Source: Acidobacteriota bacterium (GTDB lineage Bacteria; Acidobacteriota; Terriglobia; UBA7540). From it: DNA of 9,475 nucleotides. Under the pieces are notes generated by a model. The model was not told the DNA's origin, ran no database searches, and saw nothing but the letters and a program-made list of their open reading frames with translations. The DNA lies in the NCBI GenBank assembly GCA_021828225.1, contig JAKASH010000074.1, positions 1 through 9,475 of the forward strand, written 5' to 3'. The first letter of the stretch is position 1. Every line of letters starts with the position of its first letter. The position numbers were made by a program, and so were the translations under genes. This document shows, in pieces, positions 1 through 6,426 of the stretch.

Positions 1-2
1 TT

Positions 3-32
3 GCCATGGCCATGAAAACTCGCAAGGCTTGA
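3..32 (+). CDS. Possible 3' end of an upstream gene
   Basis: The third reading frame is open from the window edge to a TGA at 30-32, giving the tail AMAMKTRKA. If real, it ends 29 nt before the comA start, with the comA ribosome-binding site lying in the gap, a spacing normal for an operon. The second frame, in phase with comA, is also open to the edge, and the first frame stops at 13-15, so the assignment is only a guess. Nothing about function can be said from nine residues. Confidence 0.25.
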   Translation, partial: AMAMKTRKA

Positions 33-47
33 GTTGCCTGGCTGTCG

Positions 48-53
48 AAGGAG
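48..53 (+). promoter_or_regulatory. Shine-Dalgarno site that sets the comA start
   Basis: AAGGAG lies 8 nt before the ATG at 62. The reading frame is open further upstream, with a TTG at 29, but that TTG has no comparable site and would add a stretch that does not resemble the family. This site therefore favours the ATG at 62. Confidence 0.7.
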
Positions 54-61
54 TGAGACCG

Positions 62-883
62 ATGGAAAAAACAGAGACCGCCGTTGCCAACGTTAAATTG
101 CACACGAGCGATTATCTAAGCCTCATCGGAGTGCCGGTTCTGCCGCCACTGACAAGCCCCTTCGATCCCGGCTACGACCCGAAGACGCTCGAAAGCCATC
201 TCGCACAAAGTTCTCACCTTTTCTCAATTCTTAAGATTTCAATGGCCTGCTGGATGGTCGCCAAAGAGGACGCGACCCGGGAAAAAGTGGCTGCCGCAAG
301 ACAGTATGGAGTTCCAACGGTCACCGGCGGAGGCCCCTTCGAAGTAGCAGTTGCCCAGGGCGCGTTTCCCGAGTATCTGGACCTGTGCGCGAATATCGGT
401 GTCAACCGTATTGAGTGCGGCGAAGGTTTCACCGATATGCGGCTTCAGCCCCGGGATGTCATCAAGATGGCATCACAAAGAGGACTTGATGTCCAGTTTG
501 AGCTTGGCAAAAAGCACACCGGAGCGTTCACTGAACAGACGGTTGACGAGTTGATTGACCAGGGCAAAAGATGGCTCGACGACGGCGCATGCCAGTTGGT
601 CGTCGAAGCGAGAGAGAGCGCCTGCGGAGTGGGACTGTTTGACGAGGTCGGAAGATTCAATGCAGACTTTGCCGATCGTTTTGCTGCCGCCTTTGGTTAC
701 GACAAAGTGATGTTTGAGGCGCCGAATAAGCCCAGCCAGTTCGCTTTGCTCAAACACTTTGGTCGCGAAGTTCATCTGTGCAACGTGCGATTGGAAGAAG
801 TCTTGCGAGTCGAGATCTACCGGCGAGGGCTCCACTCCGACGCCTTTGCCCACGAAAACCTGAGGCCCGTCCGCAAAGCATAA
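62..883 (+). CDS. comA: Phosphosulfolactate synthase family protein (ComA-like)
   Basis: 273 aa, the usual size for the ComA family of TIM-barrel enzymes that add sulfite to phosphoenolpyruvate to give (2R)-phospho-3-sulfolactate. The family is known from archaeal coenzyme M synthesis, Bacillus sulfolactate synthesis (YitD) and, as a distant relative, plant HSA32. Family landmarks in order: a strand with K58, GGGPFE at 89-94 (compare PGGTLFE), ELGKK at 147-151 (EVGKK), EARES at 182-186 followed by GLFD at 191-194, FEAP at 218-221, and RRGLHSD at 254-260 (RRGLRGD). Several other conserved spots differ: the N-terminal DKGL is absent, FGWGTS is replaced by ISMACW around 59-64, and SDGSSD by CGEGFTD at 119-125. 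Membership of the family is firm, but exact substrate identity is not. It sits 29 nt before the comB-like gene, and that pairing supports sulfolactate chemistry. Expected location is the cytoplasm. No signal peptide or membrane segment is visible. Confidence 0.85.
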   Translation: MEKTETAVANVKLHTSDYLSLIGVPVLPPLTSPFDPGYDPKTLESHLAQSSHLFSILKISMACWMVAKEDATREKVAAARQYGVPTVTGGGPFEVAVAQGAFPEYLDLCANIGVNRIECGEGFTDMRLQPRDVIKMASQRGLDVQFELGKKHTGAFTEQTVDELIDQGKRWLDDGACQLVVEARESACGVGLFDEVGRFNADFADRFAAAFGYDKVMFEAPNKPSQFALLKHFGREVHLCNVRLEEVLRVEIYRRGLHSDAFAHENLRPVRKA

Positions 884-912
884 TCTACCGCTGCAAGGTT
901 GAACACATTCCC

Positions 913-1692
913 ATGCGAAAAAGTGTTGTCATCGACTGTTTCCCAGATAGCGTTAAGAAGTACTGTCTCGGATACGCCATTGTTGCTGTTGATGTGATCC
1001 GGGCAACCACATCCGCCATCACTGTCGCAGCGCTCGGGGGCCGGTGCTTTACCGTGGCGTCGGTTGAGGACGCCCTTCGGCTTAGGGCAAAGCTGAATGA
1101 TCCGCTGCTTGCCGGCGAGATCGGCGGGGAATTTGCTCCGGGATTCGACATCAACAACAGTCCTGTTGAACTTGCTTGGCGCACTTACGTGGGACGACCC
1201 GTCATTCTTCTCTCTTCGTCTGGCACAAAACTGATCCACGAAGCCAAAGCCTGTGATGTTGTCTACCTGGCTTGTTTCAGAAATCATAGCTATACGGTTT
1301 CCGACCTTCGGATGCGATATGCCCGCGTGGCCGTGATCGGCGCCGGCAGTCGCGGCGAATTCCGAAAGGAAGACCAGATGTGCTGTGCATGGATTGCGAG
1401 GGACCTTGCTGCAACGGGATACATTCCGGAGGATAGACGAACGGTTGATCTTATCAATCGATGGAACAGAGAAGGTCCGGAGGCTGCGGGGAAAGGGAAG
1501 AGTGCAGACTATCTGAGAAGAAGCGGCCAAATCCAAGACCTGGAATTCGTTCTCACCCATATCAATGACCTTCGTGCCGCCTACGTGATGAAAGGCTCCG
1601 AAGTGACCGCCTTGCCTGCCGGTGAGTCGGAACCAATTGCAACTCCCACTTCCATTGCCAATCCGGTCCCGGAGGTGGACACTGTATGTTAA
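913..1692 (+). CDS. comB: 2-phosphosulfolactate phosphatase family protein (ComB-like)
   Basis: 259 aa. ComB enzymes are Mg2+-dependent acid phosphatases that convert 2-phosphosulfolactate to 3-sulfolactate. Family motifs in order: VDVIRATT at 26-33, LAGE at 66-69, GFDINNSP at 77-84, SSSGT at 101-105 (the TTTNGT region), and GSRGEFRKED at 145-154, with the C-terminal SADYLRRSG and DLEFVL block near 197-214. The usual arginine after LAGE is an isoleucine (I70). A proline- and glutamate-rich tail of about 25 residues follows the domain. The frame is open back into comA, but the ATG at 913 begins the protein just before the first family strand (VVIDCFP), so it is preferred. Its Shine-Dalgarno is weak (AAGG at 895-898, 14 nt upstream). 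The stop overlaps the start of the ATP-grasp gene by 7 nt, so the two are likely translationally coupled. Cytoplasmic. Confidence 0.86.
   Translation: MRKSVVIDCFPDSVKKYCLGYAIVAVDVIRATTSAITVAALGGRCFTVASVEDALRLRAKLNDPLLAGEIGGEFAPGFDINNSPVELAWRTYVGRPVILLSSSGTKLIHEAKACDVVYLACFRNHSYTVSDLRMRYARVAVIGAGSRGEFRKEDQMCCAWIARDLAATGYIPEDRRTVDLINRWNREGPEAAGKGKSADYLRRSGQIQDLEFVLTHINDLRAAYVMKGSEVTALPAGESEPIATPTSIANPVPEVDTVC
1671..1677 (+). promoter_or_regulatory. Strong Shine-Dalgarno inside the comB 3' end
   Basis: GGAGGTG, a near-perfect complement of the 16S rRNA tail, lies 8 nt before the ATG at 1686. It is embedded in the last codons of the comB-like gene and fixes the start of the overlapping ATP-grasp gene. 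Confidence 0.7.
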
Positions 1693-3005
1693 CGGTTCAG
1701 GACACCTCCACGCCCGTAGTAGTTTTAAGATCCGACAGTCATGGTGGCTTGAACATCATGAGGAGCCTTGGCAGACTGGGCGTGGCGGTTTACAACGTCG
1801 ATCCAAACCCGTGGGCTCCGGCAAACTGTTCACGATATTGCCGGCAAAAGTTCTTGTGGGATATTGAGCATCGGCCCGCGCAAGAGTCACTGGACTATCT
1901 GTCCGAGGTTCGCCGGAAAATCGGCAGGCCTTCCATCTTGATTCCTACCACTGACCGGGCCGCCCGCTTTGTTGCGGACCATGCTGAGACTCTTGCCGAA
2001 TGGTTCATTTTTCCGCAAATGACAGGCCAACTGGTCGGTTCTCTCTCCAGCAAGCGAGGCATGTTCTACCTCGCCCGGCGGCACAACATCCCCACTCCCG
2101 ACGCTGTTTTCCCAAAGTCGCGAGAGGACGTTTTGAGCTTTTTGAACCGTGCGAGGCTCCCGATCATGTTGAAAGGGATCGATGGACAGCGGTTGTGGGA
2201 TCGAACCGGGAAGAAAATGTTTATTGTTCGATCTGAAGATGAGTTGCTGGCGCTCTACGATGTTGCTGAAGATCCTCTGAACCCCAATCTGATGTTGCAG
2301 GAATATATCCCCGGCGGCGATGACACAATTTGGATGTTCAACGGTTATTTCAACGCGCGTTCCGAATGCCTGGTGGGTTTTACCGGCAAGAAGATCCGTC
2401 AGTGCCCCGTCTATACGGGATCAACGAGCCTGGGGATTTGCCTGCACAACAAGGCTGTTGAAGAAACGACCACACGCTTCATGAAGGCCATTGGCTATCA
2501 AGGGATACTCGACATCGGATATCGCTACGACGCTCGTGACAATCAGTATAAAGTGCTGGACGCTAATCCCCGGATCGGGGCCACATTCCGTCTTTTCGTC
2601 GGTGAAAATGGGATGGATGTGGCTAGTGCCCTCTATCTCGATCTTACGGGGCAGGAAGTGGTTTCGGCTCCGGCACGGGACGGAAGAAAATGGATTGTTG
2701 AGGATCTCGATCTCGTATCGTGCTACCGCTATCACCATGACGGAAAGCTGGGCTTAAGAGAATGGATTCGCTCCTTTCGAGGAGTTGAAGAAGCGGCTTT
2801 TCTTTGCAGTGATGATCCTCTACCTGCTGTCGCGATGCTCCTCTCGCGCATCGGAGAGCTGACGAAGCGTCTGTTTCGAACAGCACGTAACACGTTCCAG
2901 CGTACTAGGCGCCGTCCAAGCCGGCCGGACCATGACTATGCGCGGTCGGGCTTCTCTTCACGACCACCAATCCTTGATTCGCTTAACAGGAGGACAGGAC
3001 CTTGA
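1686..3005 (+). CDS. ATP-grasp ligase, carboxylate-amine ligase type
   Basis: 439 aa. ATP-grasp enzymes activate a carboxylate as an acyl phosphate and join it to a nucleophile, usually an amine. Visible order: a pre-grasp Rossmann-like domain from VVVLRSDSHGG (11-21) through the SRYCRQKF stretch near 49-56; LIPTTD at 85-90; the ATP-binding lysine region LPIMLKG with K163; the hinge and adenine-binding stretch LMLQEYIPGGDD at 202-213; and the metal-binding DANPRIGA at 292-299, with N294 and R296. This arrangement matches ATP-grasp proteins common in polysaccharide and natural-product loci. The substrate cannot be read from sequence. Because it overlaps comB by 7 nt, a sulfolactate-like acid is a reasonable candidate (inference). 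The last 50 or so residues (about 390-439) are rich in Arg, Ser and Pro, look unstructured and are outside the fold. The stop overlaps the methyltransferase start by 4 nt. Probably cytoplasmic. Confidence 0.85.
   Translation: MLTVQDTSTPVVVLRSDSHGGLNIMRSLGRLGVAVYNVDPNPWAPANCSRYCRQKFLWDIEHRPAQESLDYLSEVRRKIGRPSILIPTTDRAARFVADHAETLAEWFIFPQMTGQLVGSLSSKRGMFYLARRHNIPTPDAVFPKSREDVLSFLNRARLPIMLKGIDGQRLWDRTGKKMFIVRSEDELLALYDVAEDPLNPNLMLQEYIPGGDDTIWMFNGYFNARSECLVGFTGKKIRQCPVYTGSTSLGICLHNKAVEETTTRFMKAIGYQGILDIGYRYDARDNQYKVLDANPRIGATFRLFVGENGMDVASALYLDLTGQEVVSAPARDGRKWIVEDLDLVSCYRYHHDGKLGLREWIRSFRGVEEAAFLCSDDPLPAVAMLLSRIGELTKRLFRTARNTFQRTRRRPSRPDHDYARSGFSSRPPILDSLNRRTGP
2988..2993 (+). promoter_or_regulatory. 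Shine-Dalgarno supporting a TTG start
   Basis: AGGAGG stands 8 nt before the TTG at 3002, inside the end of the ATP-grasp gene. It is the main reason to accept TTG as the methyltransferase start. The TTG and the upstream TGA stop share the bases TTGA (3002-3005), a typical coupling junction. Confidence 0.7.
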
Positions 3006-3724
3006 CAAAGGCTGCAACAAACTACCCGGCCAAACGGCGATATTGGGGGCCTATCGCAAGCGATTACAATCGGTGGCGTCTTTCCTCGCCCCTTCGACGC
3101 TATATATGGGAGCGTGAATTTCGCCTGCTGGAAAGTATAGCGCGGGAGCAAATCAAGGCAAACTCCACAATTCTGGACGCGCCCACAGGCACAGGGCGCT
3201 TTGTGCCTCTGCTCAGGGATTTAGGCCACAAGGTCACAGGCGTCGACATCTCGCTCGACATGCTGAAAATGCAACCCACGCTGCCGGGACAGGTCCGCGG
3301 ATGCCTCGTGAGAGGAGATTGCGAAACTCTCCCATTCTGTGACGGCGCCTTTGATTACATCGTTTCTCTGCGCTTCCTGGGACATGTGCCTCCTGATGCG
3401 AGAGCGAACGTTCTTCAGGAGTTCAAGCGAGTTGCGAGCAAGGGAATTATCGTTGGCTTTCCTGTGGTCCATTCGTTCACGAAACTCAAGTTCGAGATGG
3501 GCAATCTCCGCTACAGGCTGGCCAAGGGAAGACGGAGAAGCTGGTGGCCCGCGACTCCTCGCTCGTTACCGCGCGAGTTGGACTGCGCAGGTCTCAAGAT
3601 CGCTCATGAACTGAAATTGCTGGGTCCATTTTCGCAAATAGTTTTCCTGCATTTGACCTCTGGTGGTTCCTGCAAATCTCCAGCCAAGACCGTCGGCCAG
3701 CAGGTCCACTTGGCTTCGGTATAG
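3002..3724 (+). CDS. SAM-dependent methyltransferase, class I
   Basis: 240 aa, a usual length for small class I (Rossmann-fold) methyltransferases of the Methyltransf_11 type. Motif I is ILDAPTGTGR at 57-66 with the glycine-rich turn. Motif II is GVDIS with D82, expected to hold the ribose of S-adenosylmethionine. GDCETLPF at 105-112 and FDYIVS at 117-122 are motifs III and IV, and LQEFKRVASKG at 138-148 matches the usual post-IV helix and strand. The N-terminal SDYNRWRLS region is typical of the lid helix. The acceptor is unknown. Placement straight after the ATP-grasp gene, with a 4-nt overlap, suggests it modifies the same intermediate (for example an O- or carboxyl-methylation), but a sugar hydroxyl is equally possible. 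The C-terminal 25 residues are polar and probably lie outside the fold. No in-frame ATG lies near the TTG. Confidence 0.85.
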   Translation: MTKAATNYPAKRRYWGPIASDYNRWRLSSPLRRYIWEREFRLLESIAREQIKANSTILDAPTGTGRFVPLLRDLGHKVTGVDISLDMLKMQPTLPGQVRGCLVRGDCETLPFCDGAFDYIVSLRFLGHVPPDARANVLQEFKRVASKGIIVGFPVVHSFTKLKFEMGNLRYRLAKGRRRSWWPATPRSLPRELDCAGLKIAHELKLLGPFSQIVFLHLTSGGSCKSPAKTVGQQVHLASV

Positions 3725-3738
3725 ACATTTCTCTGCTT

Positions 3739-3787
3739 GGCCAAACCAGGTTTTCAATTCCTGTTTTCAATTAACTATACCGCCCAA
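3739..3787 (+). promoter_or_regulatory. AT-rich leader of the first flippase, possible promoter
   Basis: This gap holds a 9-mer direct repeat, TTTTCAATT at 3751-3759 and 3764-3772 (13-bp period), followed by CTATACCGC just before the ATG. TATACC at 3776-3781 is a fair -10-like element about 7 nt from the ATG, but the best -35-like match (TTTTCA, 3751-3756) is 19 nt away and imperfect. No Shine-Dalgarno is visible. The gap shares GCCAAACCA and TACCGC with the leader of the second flippase. Assignment as a promoter is tentative. Confidence 0.22.
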
Positions 3788-5152
3788 ATGCCTGATATTT
3801 TCGTCGACTCTCCGCCGAACGACGCTACAGTGGAAAGTGCAACTGCAGGGGCTTCATTGACCGTGCAGCGGAAGGCATCGTGGTCTGGCGTTTGGGTATG
3901 GTCCTCCAGGGGCGCGCTGGCGCTGCTCGACCAGGGGCTGATTTCGGGAGCGAATTTTATTGTCGGCATCCTGCTGGCGCGCAGCCTGGCGCCTGACGAG
4001 TACGGAGCCTATGCTCTGGCTTTTGAAGCCTTTCTGTTCCTCACCGTCGTGTACGCCGCTTTGATCCTTGAACCCTTGAGCGTGTTCGGCTCCTCGGTCT
4101 TCACGAATTCAACTCGTGAATACCTCGGGATCCTGTTGCGAATTCATATTGTGATGGCGATGGCCATCTTCGTGGCCCTGGGTATATGCGCCTGGGTGCT
4201 GGAGCAGGTTTACCCGCACGGAGAACTGGCCTTGGCTCTGATCGGTGTGGCAATCGCCGCACCCTGCGTGCTGCTCTTTTGGCTGGCCCGCCGCGGGTTT
4301 TACGTCAAACTCTCGCCCCTGCAAGCTGCCTTGGGAGCGTTGATCTATGCGGTTGTGGTTCTTGGCGGCTTGCTGATCTTTTATCATTACCGTCTTCTTT
4401 CGCCTTTTGTGGCTTTTCTTTTGATGGCTGTCGGTTCAGCAATCACCGCACCGGTAATGCTGGTTCGGTTGGGTGTTTCTCTGAAGCTTCGGCTCGCAAC
4501 GTTCAGAGCGGCAGAAGTGATTCGCCGGCATTGGGGATATGGGCGGTGGGCTCTCGGCAGTGCGGTAGCGATCTGGTTTTCTGGAGCCATCTATTATCCG
4601 GTTCTTGGCAGTTTCCACGGGCTGGCGGATGCCGGCGCCCTCAAGGCGCTGATGAATTTTTCCTCGCCTGTCGGGCAGGCCTTCGCAGCCATGTCATTAC
4701 TTTCGCTTCCTTATGCGGCACGCGTTCATCACCAGAACAGCCTAGGGGGCCATCACCATCTGGCCAGGAATCTTGCCATCATCTATACAGGTGGGACCGT
4801 TCTCTATTGGCTGGTCATTGTTCTTTTCCGCCAGCCGATTGTGCGCCATCTTTACGCGGGGAAGTATTTGGGAATAACGGGGCTGATTCCCTGGGTAGCC
4901 CTGGGATCAGTGCTTCGCATTTCGGCGACCTCTCAGGCGGTTGTTTTGCGCGCAATGCAGTCTCCCTGGCTGGTCTTCGTCGCGTATGTTGCATCCAGCG
5001 TGGTTGCCGTGCTGGTAGGCATACCCTGCACCTGGGCATTCGGACTGCGGGGCAGCGTGTTTGCGCTTGTCATATCGAGTGCACTTGCACTCGCCGTGGC
5101 ATCGTTCTTGGTTTATCGACGTTCATCCCCTGCAAGGCCAATTGAAAGTTAG
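3788..5152 (+). CDS. Polysaccharide flippase (Wzx-like, MOP superfamily)
   Basis: 454 aa, almost wholly hydrophobic, with about 12 predicted membrane segments by eye starting near residue 36 (GALALLDQGLISGANFIVGI). The motif LARSLAPDEYGAYALAF at about 64-80 is the hallmark between TM1 and TM2 of Wzx-type O-antigen and exopolysaccharide translocases, which flip lipid-linked glycan units from the inner to the outer leaflet of the cytoplasmic membrane. The N-terminal 30 residues are hydrophilic, and the C-terminus ends in a basic YRRSSPARP tail on the expected cytoplasmic side. Two starts are possible: TTG at 3737 (471 aa) or ATG at 3788. The ATG is preferred because the extra 17 residues look like translated leader and because the bases before the ATG resemble those before the second flippase. 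Neither start has a clear Shine-Dalgarno. Its neighbour is a glycosyltransferase 35 nt downstream, so same-operon expression is likely. The glycan substrate is unknown. Confidence 0.85.
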   Translation: MPDIFVDSPPNDATVESATAGASLTVQRKASWSGVWVWSSRGALALLDQGLISGANFIVGILLARSLAPDEYGAYALAFEAFLFLTVVYAALILEPLSVFGSSVFTNSTREYLGILLRIHIVMAMAIFVALGICAWVLEQVYPHGELALALIGVAIAAPCVLLFWLARRGFYVKLSPLQAALGALIYAVVVLGGLLIFYHYRLLSPFVAFLLMAVGSAITAPVMLVRLGVSLKLRLATFRAAEVIRRHWGYGRWALGSAVAIWFSGAIYYPVLGSFHGLADAGALKALMNFSSPVGQAFAAMSLLSLPYAARVHHQNSLGGHHHLARNLAIIYTGGTVLYWLVIVLFRQPIVRHLYAGKYLGITGLIPWVALGSVLRISATSQAVVLRAMQSPWLVFVAYVASSVVAVLVGIPCTWAFGLRGSVFALVISSALALAVASFLVYRRSSPARPIES

Positions 5153-5187
5153 CGCGATAGAGCATTTAATCCGCGACGTAGGTACCC

Positions 5188-6426
5188 ATGAAACAGACTA
5201 CTTTTTCGGTGCAAGAAGATTTAACCCGGACGGTCAACCCACAGCTCGAAAACCGAGTGGCCTGGATTGCCCCATCCCTTGACCGCGGCTGGCGGTGGCA
5301 GGCGTTTCTGAAAGAGTTTTCGGAGGTCTGCCCGAACACGGTTGTGTTCACAGGCTTATGGCCAGGATTTACCCCTGGCTTTGAAGAGGCATTCAAGATC
5401 CACCCGCTGCGAGGTTTCAGACGTGTGAACTTCAGCAAAAGCGAGATGGGCTACCCGAAGGGATTTATGTGGGTGTCGCCTCGAACGTTACTGGACCTGC
5501 TCCGTTTTCGCCCGGAGGTCATTCTTTCAAATGGGTTCCACCTCTGCACTCTTTACGCCATACTAGTCAAAGCAATCTCGCGTTCGCGCTTGATTCTTCT
5601 GTGGCAAGGCGTTTCTCCCGAAACAGGCGGAGGCGAAGGCACATTCCGCCTGAAGCTGCGCCAGTTCCTGAGCCGCTATTTCGACCTTGCAATTTGTAAT
5701 ACGCAAAGCGGAGTCAGCTACCTGGAACATCTGGTGGGCATGCCGCCGGAAAAAGTGGTGAGGTTTATTGGCGAGGTTGCTGACCGTGACTCGTTCCCTT
5801 CAGGGAATGGGAGGCGGCAGTTTATTGCACTCACAAAGCATCCCCGGTTTCTGTTCGTGGGAAGGATTATTCGCGCGAAGGGAGTGGACCGCCTTCTTCA
5901 GGCCTGCGGTCTGCTAGCTGAGAGCGGTGTCAGCGACTTCTCGGTCATTCTTGTTGGCAACGGTCCCCACCAGGGTGAATTTGCAGAGGTCGCGCGCAAA
6001 TTCGGTATTGAACATCAAGTCCGGTGGGAAGGGTTTGTTCCTTATGAAAAGCTCGGTTCTTATTACGAAGCCTGCGATGTGTTCGTCCTCCCCTCACTTG
6101 AGGATACCTGGGGTGTTGTGGCACTCGAGGCGATGGCTTTTGGGAAGCCGGTTCTTTGTTCGCGCTCTGCCGGGTCGAGTGAATTAGTGGAGCACGGCGT
6201 CAGTGGATATGTTTTTGATCCGGATAAACCAGAGGAGCTCGCTGGCTACATGAGGCAGTTCATCGAGCGGCCACAGCTTGTTGCCAGATACGGTGCGGCG
6301 GCGAAAGAGATTATGGAGCAATTCACTCCTCGCCGCGCAGCTGTTACGCTGTCGCAAATCATCTCCAAGACATTGAACTCCGAACCTGACATGGACACCT
6401 GTCATTCAGATCCTGGAGAGCGATGA
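5188..6426 (+). CDS. Glycosyltransferase family 4 (GT-B fold)
   Basis: 412 aa, a typical GT4 length. The N-terminal acceptor domain runs to about residue 215 and includes VILSNGFHLCTLYA (111-124) and LAICNTQSG (167-175). The C-terminal donor domain follows: FLFVGRIIRAKGVDRLL at 221-237, VILVGNGP at 253-260, VRWEGFVPYEKL at 278-289, and DVFVLPSLEDTWGVVALEAMAFGKPVL at 297-323, the nucleotide-sugar-binding signature. In that signature the first acid of the usual E-x7-E pair is aspartate (D306, with E314 second), although E305 is adjacent. GT4 enzymes are retaining transferases that use sugar nucleotides and act at the cytoplasmic face of the membrane. The exact sugar cannot be told. The ATG at 5188 has only a weak site (TAGGT at 5179-5183). 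The stop overlaps the kinase-like gene as ATGA. Confidence 0.9.
   Translation: MKQTTFSVQEDLTRTVNPQLENRVAWIAPSLDRGWRWQAFLKEFSEVCPNTVVFTGLWPGFTPGFEEAFKIHPLRGFRRVNFSKSEMGYPKGFMWVSPRTLLDLLRFRPEVILSNGFHLCTLYAILVKAISRSRLILLWQGVSPETGGGEGTFRLKLRQFLSRYFDLAICNTQSGVSYLEHLVGMPPEKVVRFIGEVADRDSFPSGNGRRQFIALTKHPRFLFVGRIIRAKGVDRLLQACGLLAESGVSDFSVILVGNGPHQGEFAEVARKFGIEHQVRWEGFVPYEKLGSYYEACDVFVLPSLEDTWGVVALEAMAFGKPVLCSRSAGSSELVEHGVSGYVFDPDKPEELAGYMRQFIERPQLVARYGAAAKEIMEQFTPRRAAVTLSQIISKTLNSEPDMDTCHSDPGER

Noticed and set aside
817..1560. Long open frame on the minus strand across the comB-like gene
   Set aside because: It lies wholly opposite comA and comB, whose proteins match known families. The translation has no recognisable motif, and its composition is that of an antisense shadow.
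62..1692. Coenzyme M biosynthesis locus
   Set aside because: Only the first two steps have homologues here. No sulfolactate dehydrogenase or sulfopyruvate decarboxylase is in the window, and the genes that follow belong to glycan assembly.
3002..3724. DNA methyltransferase of a restriction system
   Set aside because: The protein has motifs of small-molecule class I methyltransferases and no DPPY/NPPY or target-recognition region, and no endonuclease is adjacent.
4186..5145. Long +1-type open frame inside the first flippase
   Set aside because: The translation is rich in Gly, Arg, Ser and Cys with no motif, while the other frame gives a clear multi-pass membrane protein over the same bases.
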